From Desulfobulbaceae bacterium (GTDB taxonomy: Bacteria; Desulfobacterota; Desulfobulbia; Desulfobulbales; VMSU01), in the NCBI GenBank assembly GCA_015231515.1, contig JADGBM010000012.1:1-45256 (forward strand): a stretch of DNA of 45,256 nucleotides, given 5' to 3'. Below, one piece after another: positions 17,744 to 26,193 of this stretch. Under the pieces are notes generated by a model, which was not told the DNA's origin, did not search any database, and worked only from the letters and a program-made list of their open reading frames with translations. Position 1 is the first letter of the stretch. Each line of letters begins with the position of its first letter. Made by a program: the position numbers and the translations under genes.

Positions 17744-19045
17744 TTAGCTAGCCATTCGTTGGGGTAGAGTTGCTTTCTGGTAGACCTTGATGGCGCAGTA
17801 TGACCCACACATGCTGCAGGCATCACCTTTATATGTTCCTCCTTCATCACGGAATCTCTGGGCCTTTTCAGGGTCGAGCGATAACTCAATCTGACCCTTC
17901 CAGTCTAGTTTGTTTCGGCATTTTGCCATGGCAATATCACGTTCCATGGCTCCGGGTATCCCCAGGCATATGTCAGCAGCATGAGCGGCTATTTTTGAGG
18001 CGATAACACCGTCGCGCACGTCTTCTGCATTTGGCAGTTTGAGGTGTTCAGCTGGGGTAACGTAGCACAAAAAGTCGGCACCGGCCCTGGCAGCAATGGC
18101 GCCGCCAATGGCACCGGTTATGTGATCATAGCCAGGCGCAATATCTGTTACAAGGGGGCCAAGCACATAAAATGGCGCGCCGTGACAAAGACGCTTCTGA
18201 AGCAGTATGTTGGCCTCAATCTGATCCATGGGCATATGGCCCGGGCCTTCAATGATAACCTGCACGCCAGCGTCCCAGGCGCGTTTTGTGAGTTCACCAA
18301 GATGGATGAGTTCCTGGATCTGGCCAGCGTCGGTGGCATCAGCTAAGCAACCGGGTCGGACACTGTCGCCAAGGCTCAATGTAACCTCATGTTCCTTTAA
18401 GAGATCCAACAGCTCATCATAGTGCTCATAAAAAGGGTTTTCTTTTCTATTGTTGGTCATCCATTCAATAAGAAATGATCCTCCCCGGCTGACAACGCCC
18501 ATCAAGCGCGGGTGGCCTTGCAGACGTTCCACAGTGTTTCTGTTGACGCCACAGTGGATGGTCATGAAATCAACGCCAGCTTTGGCTTGATGGCGAATCG
18601 TATCAAAAAGTTGTTCTTTAGTGACCTCACCAATGGCTTTTTTCTGGTTTTCAACAACCTCGGCAACGGCCTGGTAAATTGGCACAGTCCCAAGCGGTAT
18701 GGGGCAGTTTTTTAAGATCTCTTTACGAACCTCATTTAAGTCACCGCCCATACTGAGATCCATAACGGCATCGGTTCCGGCTTTAACGGCAACGCACAGT
18801 TTTTGTAACTCCTGTTCAACGCCCTGATGGTCTTTTGATGAACCGATGTTGGCATTGACCTTTGTGGAAAGCCCAGCGCCTACGGCCATAATTTTATCAA
18901 ATGAGTGGTTATTGTTCTTGGGGATGGCGATGGTGCCTTTGGCAACACCGGCCATTAAAAATTCCGGGGTCACTCCTTCAAGTGCGGCACATTTTTTAAA
19001 AACCTCAGTGAGATTTCCTTTAATAGCATCTTCACGAATCGACAT
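17744..19045 (-). CDS. thiC: Phosphomethylpyrimidine synthase
   Basis: 433 aa. ThiC is a radical-SAM enzyme that rearranges aminoimidazole ribotide into HMP-phosphate for thiamine synthesis. Visible features are MTIHCGVNR, SRGGSFL, SLGDSVRPGCLADATD, IEGPGHMPMDQI, GPLVTDIAPGYDHI and the C-terminal CSMCGSYC, the atypical C-x2-C-x4-C cluster motif of the family. The length fits the short ThiC form without the N-terminal extension found in E. coli. No other thi genes are adjacent. The 205-bp leader has hairpins but no TPP-riboswitch core that I can find. Confidence 0.97.
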   Translation of the reverse strand: MSIREDAIKGNLTEVFKKCAALEGVTPEFLMAGVAKGTIAIPKNNNHSFDKIMAVGAGLSTKVNANIGSSKDHQGVEQELQKLCVAVKAGTDAVMDLSMGGDLNEVRKEILKNCPIPLGTVPIYQAVAEVVENQKKAIGEVTKEQLFDTIRHQAKAGVDFMTIHCGVNRNTVERLQGHPRLMGVVSRGGSFLIEWMTNNRKENPFYEHYDELLDLLKEHEVTLSLGDSVRPGCLADATDAGQIQELIHLGELTKRAWDAGVQVIIEGPGHMPMDQIEANILLQKRLCHGAPFYVLGPLVTDIAPGYDHITGAIGGAIAARAGADFLCYVTPAEHLKLPNAEDVRDGVIASKIAAHAADICLGIPGAMERDIAMAKCRNKLDWKGQIELSLDPEKAQRFRDEGGTYKGDACSMCGSYCAIKVYQKATLPQRMAS

Positions 19046-19250
19046 GTTTTACGACTCCTACAAAGTATTAATCAACAGATACTTGGTACACGTCTATTAT
19101 GTTTCTATAGATAGACAACACTGTTGAGTTCGAATTTTTAATTGAGGGGCATTGCGGGATAAGGTCACCTGAGAACAATGCCACAGCTTTTACCCCAGTC
19201 GGGATAGGTAGTATGTGTAGAACTGTACTTAACAGTGGTATGAGCGGATG
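19046..19250 (-). other. thiC upstream region with two hairpins, no recognisable riboswitch
   Basis: This 205-bp gap separates the thiC start from the end of the lipoprotein gene. A 7-bp inverted repeat (ggcattg at 19148-19154 with caatgcc at 19176-19182) and a 6-bp one (gtctat/atagac around 19093-19117) are visible. The conserved TPP-riboswitch core (CTGATCTGG-like and ACCCTTTGAACC-like stretches) was looked for on both strands and not found. No ribosome site stands out beyond aggag about 10 nt before the thiC start. Confidence 0.5.
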
Positions 19251-19592
19251 TCAATATTTGACCTCTCCGTAGCCACCTAGTTTTTTGCGGTAGCGCATTT
19301 CCTGGTCAAAACCTTCGATATTGATTAACTCGGGATCGCCTGAGGGAAGGCATCTGAAATAGAGTTGGTAAAACGTCGCGCTATAATTTTTTTTATCCGG
19401 CATCAGGTATTTTTTTTTCTCATGACAAAAGGCGTCGGCCTGTTCGAAAATAGTTTTTCGTAAGCTAAGGCTGTCATCGCCATCAAGAGCAAGAGTCCAG
19501 GTCTCCGGGGTGTCAACCTTTCTGATAGTGCCGATTTGGGCGGCACAGCCCAAGGCGGTGATGGCTATAAGAAGAAGAGAAAAACGCAGCAT
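19251..19592 (-). CDS. Small predicted lipoprotein, unknown function
   Basis: 113 aa. The N terminus MLRFSLLLIAITALGCAAQ is a signal peptide with a lipobox (ALGC) and the acylated Cys at residue 16. Ala at +2 predicts outer-membrane sorting by the enterobacterial rule. The mature part has two more cysteines (AFCHEKKK and FRCLPSG) that could form a disulfide. No family is recognised. It begins 11 nt after the ddl stop and is probably co-transcribed with it, which loosely suggests a cell-envelope role. Confidence 0.75.
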   Translation of the reverse strand: MLRFSLLLIAITALGCAAQIGTIRKVDTPETWTLALDGDDSLSLRKTIFEQADAFCHEKKKYLMPDKKNYSATFYQLYFRCLPSGDPELINIEGFDQEMRYRKKLGGYGEVKY

Positions 19593-19603
19593 AGTCGTGT
19601 TGA

Positions 19604-20545
19604 TCAGGGCTCCATGGCCAGGTCGATAAGTCTGTCCAGTAGTTTGTTGAAGGGCAGCCCCGCTGCAGCAGCAGCTTGAGGCAGCAGGCTGGTCGGTGTC
19701 ATACCCGGAATGGTGTTGGTTTCAAGAACCCAGAGATTGTTGTCCTTGTCAACAATCATGTCGGTGCGACTGTACCCCCTGAGCTTTAGAGCCCGATGAG
19801 CAGTTATGGCGTACTCGTGGGCCTTTTGGACTATGGCCTCGGGGAAATCTGCCGGACAGATTTCGGTGGTGGCACCGGGCTGATATTTGGCCTGATAATC
19901 AAAAAATGGGTGTTCGCTTCCAGGAATAATTTCTACCAGGGGCAATGGGGTCAGCTCATTGTTACCAATAACGCCGACTGTAATCTCACGACCCTTCACG
20001 AAACGCTCCACCATAACTTCGCTATCGTAGTCAAAGGCCAGACGGATACCAGCAGCAAGCTCTTCTACAGAGTGCGCAATTGACATCCCCAGGCTGGAGC
20101 CCTGGCGGACAGGTTTAACAACAAGCGGGAGGCCGAGTCTTTCAACTAAGGGGCCGGGATTTTCAGCATCGTTGATTGCGACCATTGCCCAGTCCGGAAC
20201 AGGAAGGCCCCTTACTTTATATAAGGTTTTAGCACTATCTTTGTCCATGGCCAGGGCGCTGCCGAGGACACCGGAGCCTTGGTATGGCAGGTTAAGCAGA
20301 TCAAGAAAACCCTGGACTGTTCCGTCTTCACCGAAAAGGCCATGCAGCAGAATAAAAACCACATCTATCTGACTTGCCTCCGTGGCCAGTTTGGCCATGT
20401 CGGTCGCCGGATCATAACGCCTAACATCGTACTTTGTTAAATCAAGAGCCTTGATCACGCCTTCAGCGCCTTTTAAGGAAACGTCTCGTTCACCTGATTT
20501 CCCGCCCGCTAAAAGAGCGACACGTAATTTTTGTTGTACTGTCAT
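19604..20545 (-). CDS. ddl: D-alanine--D-alanine ligase
   Basis: 313 aa, an ATP-grasp ligase that makes D-Ala-D-Ala for peptidoglycan. Visible motifs are ALLAGGKSGERDVSLKG (N-terminal substrate loop), LLHGLFGEDGTVQGFLDLL, PYQGSGVLGSALAMDK, PLVVKPVRQGSSLGMS (ATP-binding Lys and glycine-rich loop), MVERFVKGREITVGV, and LETNTIPGMTPTSLLPQAA (Mg-binding Glu/Asn and the omega region). A gggag site lies about 12 nt before the start. It is followed closely by a small lipoprotein gene. Confidence 0.96.
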   Translation of the reverse strand: MTVQQKLRVALLAGGKSGERDVSLKGAEGVIKALDLTKYDVRRYDPATDMAKLATEASQIDVVFILLHGLFGEDGTVQGFLDLLNLPYQGSGVLGSALAMDKDSAKTLYKVRGLPVPDWAMVAINDAENPGPLVERLGLPLVVKPVRQGSSLGMSIAHSVEELAAGIRLAFDYDSEVMVERFVKGREITVGVIGNNELTPLPLVEIIPGSEHPFFDYQAKYQPGATTEICPADFPEAIVQKAHEYAITAHRALKLRGYSRTDMIVDKDNNLWVLETNTIPGMTPTSLLPQAAAAAGLPFNKLLDRLIDLAMEP

Positions 20546-20740
20546 CGTAGAATCGTTCTCCCTGCTGATTTTTTATTGGTTGTATTTTTTTACCAGATAA
20601 ATATCAATTTGGGAAAAAATTTCAAGAGTCATCTCTGAAGATGTTCTATACTCTTTCAAAGAAATGAGAGCAAAGAGGCCCGGTGGTGGGTTGGAAGAGT
20701 TGCTGGATGAGCGGGTTCTACTGAGAGATGGGGTTGCCTT

Positions 20741-21016
20741 TTACCGACTTGCAGCTTGTTTGATGATTGCCTGATACTGTTGTGGAAACTGTTTTTGAAC
20801 ACAGCTAGGGCAGATCCCGTGACTATGATTAACGCCTGGTAAATCAATATTTACGGAGGTATCTTCTGCCCAGACGCCGTTATCCTGGCGGACATGGCCA
20901 CAGAAACTACATATTGGTATAATGGTCTCTATGGCTTTCATGGCGCGAATAGCCTCTTGCAGTTCCTGGGTGAAGCCATTTTTGTACGAGTGGCGATGTG
21001 TCAGCTTGGTCAGCAT
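20741..21016 (-). CDS. Small zinc-ribbon protein resembling tails of PAS/receiver proteins
   Basis: 91 aa. The core is IPICSFCGHVRQDNGVW ... SHGICPSCVQKQFP, two CxxC pairs about 37 residues apart. The same pattern (CxxCKKIRDD.GYW ... SHGICPxC) is often found as the C-terminal tail of PAS or response-regulator proteins in deltaproteobacteria; here it stands alone behind a short helical segment (QELQEAIRAMKAIETI). It may be a stand-alone zinc-binding module or the remnant of a longer signalling protein. No good ribosome site is seen. A palindrome lies about 60 nt upstream of the start. Confidence 0.65.
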   Translation of the reverse strand: MLTKLTHRHSYKNGFTQELQEAIRAMKAIETIIPICSFCGHVRQDNGVWAEDTSVNIDLPGVNHSHGICPSCVQKQFPQQYQAIIKQAASR

Positions 21017-21075
21017 ATCTGTTTTTTCAACATTTAGGTTAAAAAAAGTTTACTAACTGAATTCTAGCAGGATTG

Positions 21076-21097
21076 ATATCCCCTGATCAGGGTATAT
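21076..21097. promoter_or_regulatory. 22-bp near-perfect palindrome, candidate operator
   Basis: The site is built on CCCTGATCAGGG (21081-21092) flanked by ATAT on both sides with one mismatched pair between. It lies about 60 nt upstream of the small zinc-ribbon gene and downstream of the NarL-type regulator gene. Read leftward it can be written TACCCTG-AT-CAGGGGA, a 7-2-7 arrangement like that used by NarL/GerE-type regulators, though the half-sites are not a full match to the E. coli NarL consensus. Confidence 0.45.
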
Positions 21098-21179
21098 TTG
21101 GGGTAGAAGGGTTTGGCGGCCGCAGAAACGGTGTCGTTTCATCAAGAGTAACAATTAGCAAAAGCCAATCACTTTGCTT

Positions 21180-21806
21180 TTAAATAATTCCTTTGCGGCG
21201 CGCCTTAATCAACGCATCTTTTCTGCTTTTAGCATGCAGCTTTTCGTAGATATTCTTGATGTGGCTGTGGATGGTATGCGGGCTGATGCAGAGTATTTCG
21301 GCTAAATCCTTATAGGTATGCCCTTTCTCAATTTCGCGGATAATTTCAGTTTCACGTGGGGTGAGAAGGTACTGGTCTTCGATGGTTTTTTCATGGAATT
21401 CGCCGATAACTGCCCGAGCGATTTTTGGACTCATTGGCGCCCCACCATTAGCGAGGTTATATATTGCTTCAATAATCTCACGTGGGGATGCCCCCTTTAA
21501 TATATACCCTGAGGCCCCGGCTTTAATAGCTTCAAAAACTTTGTCGCGGGCATCAAAAACCGTATGGACAAGCACTTCAACTTCAGGCAGCAGCTCTTTG
21601 GCGGCACGGATTAACTCACTGCCATCAAGCTTACCTGGAAGGCCGAGGTCAACAAGCATGAGATCCGGCAGGATGTTGCTGAGGGAGGCCAGGGCCTCTT
21701 CAGCTGTTCCGAAGTCACCGCAAACCTCAATATCTTTTTCACCCCCCAACAAAATGACCAGGTTCTGCCGCAGCATGGTGTTGTCTTCAACGATAGCGAT
21801 TTTCAT
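21180..21806 (-). CDS. NarL/FixJ-family response regulator
   Basis: 208 aa. A receiver (about 1-120) carries acidic residues after IAIVEDN, the phosphoacceptor Asp in DLMLVDLGLPGK and the Lys in GYILKGAS. A LuxR/GerE helix-turn-helix (about 142-205) reads LTPRETEIIREIEKGHTYKDLAEILCISPHTIHSHIKNIYEKL. It follows the sensor kinase gene by 62 nt in the same direction. That kinase has a HisKA_3-type dimerisation domain, the class that partners NarL-type regulators, so the two form a canonical pair. Confidence 0.94.
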   Translation of the reverse strand: MKIAIVEDNTMLRQNLVILLGGEKDIEVCGDFGTAEEALASLSNILPDLMLVDLGLPGKLDGSELIRAAKELLPEVEVLVHTVFDARDKVFEAIKAGASGYILKGASPREIIEAIYNLANGGAPMSPKIARAVIGEFHEKTIEDQYLLTPRETEIIREIEKGHTYKDLAEILCISPHTIHSHIKNIYEKLHAKSRKDALIKARRKGII

Positions 21807-21868
21807 GAAACTCTCAATATTTTCGTAACATAGGGTCTGTAATGGCTAGAGTATTTCGGCTAAGGCTC

Positions 21869-24133
21869 CTAATTGTGTGCCGATTTGTTTGCCTGAACGA
21901 TTGGCACCTTGATTGTTACGGTTACACCCTTTACCCCTTTTAAGTCAAAGGCGCCACCGAGCTCTGAAGCCCGGGTCTGCATGCTTAACAGGCCTCGGCC
22001 GCTGCCGGCTTTAGGAGCAAGCCCACTGCCGTCATCTTTTATTGTGCAGTGAAACTGCACTTGACTGATTTTAAATTCAATCCATATGTTTTTGGCGCTG
22101 GAATGTTTAATGGCATTATTAACAGCTTCTTTAACCATGCGAAAGAGGCTCATGTATAATAAAGTATTAGGCTGGGTTGCTTGCACCTCAACTTCTGAGG
22201 TGACAGATAGTTTGATCTGGCGGGATTCAACAACTCGCACACAGTACTGCTGTAGTTCGTCGACGAGGCTTTTCCAGTCTAAGGCGTCGTTGTCCAGGGC
22301 GTTCATGTAGTTTCTGGTCTCGCTGATACAGTCGTTGCTGATATCGGCAATTGAGCCTAAGGCGTTTTGAAGGTGTAGATCATCTGTTTTATCTTTGAGC
22401 ATTTCGGAAAGGAGTTTAATGTTTGTTAAGTTGCCACCGATTCCGTCATGAAGATCATGGGCCAGCCGTTTTTTAATCTGTTCGTTATTGGCCCTTTCGG
22501 TAATGTCACGCACAATGGCAAGCGCATGCCACTTGTCATGGATTTTCAGTTTCGAAATCGATATCTCAACAGGAAATTCCTGGCCCTCGCTATTTACAGC
22601 AGTGATCTCAAGCGTTTTTCCGCCGGTCGGGCCATTTTCATCGCTGCCAAAATGTTTAAGGCCTCTACTGTACTTTGAAAAAGAGGGTGACGGTGCTAAG
22701 GTCTGGTGAAAGGCTTTGCCGAGCATCTCTTTACTGGTGTAACCAAATATGCGCTCGGCGGCAGGGTTCCAATAGGAGATTAACTGCTGGTCATCCATCA
22801 TGATAATAGCATCATTGGCAGTGGTGGTAATGGCACGGTAGATCTCTTCTTTTTCCAAAAGAGAGTCTTTATGGTCAATAAGCGAGGTCTTCATTCGGGA
22901 GAAACTATCGGCTGTTTCCTGCAACTCTATAAAGATCGAACTGGTTCGAAAGGAGGTCAGCATATCATTTTGTTCGATAGCTTTTGCCTCCTTTTGCAGG
23001 TTTTCAATAGGCGAAACAATTTTTTTAGCAAGGGATAATCCGAGTAATGAGGCCAGTATTGAGATGACCACTGTGGCAATCGTGTTAATTAATCTATTGT
23101 CTCGTATCTCACCCAGGTAGTCCTGTTCTGGAATATAAACAGCCACAATCCAGGGCAGACGTTTGTCGGGAAATGGTGCGAAGATGCTGATGTATTTTTT
23201 CTTGTCCACTGTAAAAGAGGTGAACATTGGTTCTTCCAATTTCAGAAAACCCTCATCGTCATATTGCCACTCAATTGACCGGAAGGCGTTATTGACAATA
23301 TCGTTGCCAATTTCACTTACCTTGGGCAGCCGGAAAGAGGCGGCATCTTTGTTGCGGATTATCAGGTTGTCAAGATCATGGTAGGCGATTACGTCACCAT
23401 TGCGGTTGAGCATGAAGGCTTGGCCGGATTTGCCAACCCGTAGCTTGCTGATAAAGGTTGAGAGTTCTGAAATCTCTATATCGACCCCGACAATACCTTT
23501 GAGAGTACCGTCGTCTGTCAACGATGGTCCGGCAATGGTGATGCCTGGTTTCTGAGAGGAGAAAAAGATATAGGGTGCAGTCCAGATCACCTCACGATTT
23601 TCGAGAACCTGGGTAAACCAGGGCCGTTTTCTGGGGTCATAGGTGTCTTCCGGGTCGGATTTCGCCCCCACCTGATTAAAGTTTTGATCACGCCAGGTCA
23701 GGTCAACGTGTCTATGTCCATTAGTGTCTGTTCGGATGAACTTTGTGCGGTAGCCGTTTTCAATTTTTTCATTGGTCCGACTTACAAAAAAGAAATCGCC
23801 CTCAAGTGTGGCGAAATAGATACCGGAAAGATGCGGATAAATGGAGAGCTGGTCGAAAAAATAGCGCTCCAGAGACGATACCCCGCTGATGTCGTGTCGC
23901 ACAACATTGGCGCTTAGAAGTTGTTTGGCGAGATTAGCGGCACTTTTTGCTTTGTTCAGATGATTGTTGCTTTGCTCAAGGGTTAAATCAACAATGTTTT
24001 GCATGATGTCTTGAACGTGGCTGGTCAAGACCCGTTCAGAGGAAAAATAGGAAGAAGGCATAATGATGAGGTGGGTTCCCCAGACCAGCAGAAAAGAGCC
24101 TAAAATGATGCACCATTTAATCGATAAACGCAT
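21869..24133 (-). CDS. Membrane sensor histidine kinase (Cache-HAMP-PAS-HisKA_3-HATPase)
   Basis: 754 aa. TM1 is near 9-27 (CIILGSFLLVWGTHLIIM). A large periplasmic region (about 30-345) has double-Cache features (FVSRTNEKIENGYRTKF, DPRKRPWFTQVLENREVIWTAPY, GIVGVDIEISEL). TM2 (about 348-368) leads to a HAMP-like stretch starting KKIVSPIENLQKEA. A PAS domain (about 430-545) contains IIMMDDQQLISYWNPAAERIFGY. The kinase core is HisKA_3 with the His in AHDLHDGIGGNL and an ATPase with EAVNNAIKHS, DDGSGL and GRGLLSMQTRA. Cache domains bind small ligands such as carboxylates and amino acids; the ligand is not evident. It pairs with the downstream NarL-type regulator. Confidence 0.94.
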   Translation of the reverse strand: MRLSIKWCIILGSFLLVWGTHLIIMPSSYFSSERVLTSHVQDIMQNIVDLTLEQSNNHLNKAKSAANLAKQLLSANVVRHDISGVSSLERYFFDQLSIYPHLSGIYFATLEGDFFFVSRTNEKIENGYRTKFIRTDTNGHRHVDLTWRDQNFNQVGAKSDPEDTYDPRKRPWFTQVLENREVIWTAPYIFFSSQKPGITIAGPSLTDDGTLKGIVGVDIEISELSTFISKLRVGKSGQAFMLNRNGDVIAYHDLDNLIIRNKDAASFRLPKVSEIGNDIVNNAFRSIEWQYDDEGFLKLEEPMFTSFTVDKKKYISIFAPFPDKRLPWIVAVYIPEQDYLGEIRDNRLINTIATVVISILASLLGLSLAKKIVSPIENLQKEAKAIEQNDMLTSFRTSSIFIELQETADSFSRMKTSLIDHKDSLLEKEEIYRAITTTANDAIIMMDDQQLISYWNPAAERIFGYTSKEMLGKAFHQTLAPSPSFSKYSRGLKHFGSDENGPTGGKTLEITAVNSEGQEFPVEISISKLKIHDKWHALAIVRDITERANNEQIKKRLAHDLHDGIGGNLTNIKLLSEMLKDKTDDLHLQNALGSIADISNDCISETRNYMNALDNDALDWKSLVDELQQYCVRVVESRQIKLSVTSEVEVQATQPNTLLYMSLFRMVKEAVNNAIKHSSAKNIWIEFKISQVQFHCTIKDDGSGLAPKAGSGRGLLSMQTRASELGGAFDLKGVKGVTVTIKVPIVQANKSAHN

Positions 24134-24345
24134 AAATGAATTACCTTTATCTGCAACGTTTAGGGGTGTGTTAAGTCCTTGAGCCTTGACGAGACAGAAG
24201 AGTTTTATGAATTATTTGGGATGGTAACAAAATCCATAAAATTGTGCTTAAAATAAATAGCTGCACATCCGGTTTTTATGGTAATGCAAGAGTGAGATGA
24301 GATCAACAACAGAAGATGTTAACGAACGACATAGAAGACGAGACT

Positions 24346-25719
24346 ATGGATATCAAGACGAACCAACTGCTGATTGACATTGTTGGAGATGAGAACTTTT
24401 CAGCCAGTAATGAAGATCGTCTCTGTTACTCGTATGACGGCACCGCTCAGGAGTTTATACCTGAGGCGGTTATCTTTCCGGCCAATACTGAGCAGGTCGG
24501 TAAGATTATGGAGTTGGCCTCTCAGCATGGTTTTCCTGTTGTGCCCCGTGGCGCTGGAACAGGTATGACCGGCGGGGCTCTTGCTATTGCCGGCGGTCTG
24601 GTTATGGTGATGAGCCGGTTTACGCGGATAGTGGAGATTGATGTTGATAATCAACTGGCGGTTGTTGAACCGGGTGTAATTACCGGCGACCTGCAGGCTG
24701 CGGTTCGGCAAAAAGGCCTTTATTATCCCCCTGATCCGGCAAGTTTGAAGTTTTGCACAATTGGCGGCAATGTGGCTGAATGTGCTGGAGGGCCAAGTGC
24801 CGTCAAATACGGTGTGACCCGGGATTACATCAAGGGGCTTGAGGTGGTGCTTGCCGATGGCAAAATTATAACGACGGGGGTAAAAACCGACAAAGGTGTG
24901 GTCGGTTACGACCTGACCCGCTTATTTGTCGGCTCGGAAGGAACTCTTGGCATCATAACCAAGATCATTGTGCGACTGCTTCCCCAGCCTGAGGCCAAAG
25001 AGACCTTTCTGGTTCTTCTTGACTCTCTTTCTAAAGCCGCGATTTTAGTGGCCAAACTCTTGTCTCGTTTTACGCCGTGTACCCTTGAATTTATGGATCA
25101 AACGGCCATCTCTATTGTGAAAGATAAACTGCCCTTTACCCTGCCTGATACGACCCGGGCCCTGCTGCTCATCGAACTTGATGGAACAGCGGAATCGGTC
25201 AGTTCTGAAGGGAATCTATTACGAAGTTTTGTCGAACAAAAAGCGGGAGTCCTGGAGATCCGTCAGGCAGGTAGCAGTGCTGAGGCAGATAGGCTGTGGA
25301 TCGCCAGGCGGGCGGTTTCGCCAAGTGCCTTCAAGTTGAAACCTCATAAAATCAGCGAAGATATTGTGGTGCCTCGCAGCAGGATAGCCGAGCTGGTTGA
25401 ATATGCTGAAAGCCTGGCCCTAGAGCTTGGCTTAACCATTTTTTGTTTTGGCCACGCCGGAGATGGTAATATTCATGTCAATATTATGCTTGATAAGACA
25501 AATGCCCAAGAGGCGGCCAACGGAGCTTTAGCTAAACAACGATTATTTGACAGAGTTATCGAGTTGTCCGGCACATTATCTGGTGAGCATGGTGTAGGAA
25601 TAACAAAGTCGGGTTTTTTACCTTTAGAGCTTTCTGTAGACACTTTAGGGGCGATGCAGTTGATCAAAAGGGCGTTGGATCCTAAAAATATTCTTAACCC
25701 TGGGAAAATATTTCCGTAA
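24346..25719 (+). CDS. FAD-binding oxidase, GlcD family (glycolate/D-lactate dehydrogenase-like)
   Basis: About 457 aa. The N-terminal PCMH-type FAD domain has VVPRGAGTGMTGGALA, VEPGVITGDLQ, YYPPDPAS, CTIGGNVAECAGG and LFVGSEGTLGI. The C-terminal domain has FCFGHAGDGNIHVNIM and SGEHGVGITK, and ends DPKNILNPGKIF. It oxidises an alpha-hydroxy acid (glycolate, D-lactate or similar). The usual Fe-S partner (GlcF-like) is not next to it. ATG 24346 is preferred because MDIKTNQLLIDIVG aligns with family N termini as I recall them; ATG 24316 would add ten residues. Confidence 0.9.
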   Translation: MDIKTNQLLIDIVGDENFSASNEDRLCYSYDGTAQEFIPEAVIFPANTEQVGKIMELASQHGFPVVPRGAGTGMTGGALAIAGGLVMVMSRFTRIVEIDVDNQLAVVEPGVITGDLQAAVRQKGLYYPPDPASLKFCTIGGNVAECAGGPSAVKYGVTRDYIKGLEVVLADGKIITTGVKTDKGVVGYDLTRLFVGSEGTLGIITKIIVRLLPQPEAKETFLVLLDSLSKAAILVAKLLSRFTPCTLEFMDQTAISIVKDKLPFTLPDTTRALLLIELDGTAESVSSEGNLLRSFVEQKAGVLEIRQAGSSAEADRLWIARRAVSPSAFKLKPHKISEDIVVPRSRIAELVEYAESLALELGLTIFCFGHAGDGNIHVNIMLDKTNAQEAANGALAKQRLFDRVIELSGTLSGEHGVGITKSGFLPLELSVDTLGAMQLIKRALDPKNILNPGKIFP

Positions 25720-25725
25720 AAACTA

Positions 25726-25755
25726 TTGACATTACCCCGGACAATATTCTATATA
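25726..25755 (+). promoter_or_regulatory. Sigma-70 promoter for rpsU
   Basis: TTGACA at 25726-25731 and TATATA at 25750-25755 are separated by 18 bp, a near-consensus sigma-70 promoter. It begins 7 nt after the glcD-like stop and would start transcription about 60 nt before rpsU. Confidence 0.8.
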
Positions 25756-25780
25756 GATGGTTTTTGTGATGAACACTGCC

Positions 25781-25795
25781 TGGCCAAGAAGGCCA
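25781..25795 (+). other. Hairpin in the rpsU leader
   Basis: tggcc-aagaa-ggcca is a perfect 5-bp stem with a 5-nt loop, 28 nt before the rpsU start codon and just downstream of the expected transcription start. It may be a structure in the mRNA leader; no T-run follows, so it is not a terminator. Confidence 0.4.
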
Positions 25796-25823
25796 ATAAT
25801 AGTTTAAATATTAGGAAATAATC

Positions 25824-26018
25824 ATGATTGAAGTCGAAGTGAGAGGCGACATTGAAATCGCTATTCGCCAGTTGAAAAAGAAGTTGCAGCTTGATGGAGT
25901 TAAAAAAGAGTTGAAACGTCGTGAATATTACGAAAAACCCAGTGATAAGCGGCGACGAAAGTCGGCCGAAGCCAAAAGGAAAATTCGTAAGCTTGCCTGG
26001 CGCATGAAAAACGACTAA
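25824..26018 (+). CDS. rpsU: 30S ribosomal protein bS21
   Basis: 64 aa, starting MIEVEVRGDIEIAIRQLKKK and ending in a basic tail (SDKRRRKSAEAKRKIRKLAWR), typical of bS21. It joins the 30S subunit near the anti-Shine-Dalgarno end of 16S rRNA. It has an aggaaa ribosome site, its own strong promoter and a clear terminator, so it is a single-gene unit here rather than part of the rpsU-dnaG-rpoD operon of enterobacteria. Confidence 0.97.
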   Translation: MIEVEVRGDIEIAIRQLKKKLQLDGVKKELKRREYYEKPSDKRRRKSAEAKRKIRKLAWRMKND

Positions 26019-26057
26019 AAAAATGACCGGCAAAACCGGAAATTTTGATATATAGAG

Positions 26058-26094
26058 TGGCCTGACCGAGTTCCTTGGTCAGGCCATTTTTTTT
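26058..26094 (+). terminator. Rho-independent terminator after rpsU
   Basis: A perfect 10-bp stem (tggcctgacc / ggtcaggcca) with a 9-nt loop is followed directly by eight T residues. It lies 40 nt after the rpsU stop. Confidence 0.95.
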
Positions 26095-26193
26095 GGACTG
26101 AACGGCAAAAAAACCCGTGTTGCCGCAGTATGAGGAGTGTTCGTTCGAGCCTTTCCGGCAACAACCTATTAATTCGTGAACAACGCCTCCCCT

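Noticed and set aside
19141-19206. TPP riboswitch upstream of thiC (a CTGAGA string is present)
   Set aside because: CTGAGA lies on the opposite strand to thiC and the other conserved TPP segments are missing on both strands.
21125-21140. gaaacg-gtgt-cgtttc hairpin after the NarL-type regulator gene as a terminator
   Set aside because: Short stem with no T-run on the coding-strand side; it may be a weak structure but cannot be called a terminator.
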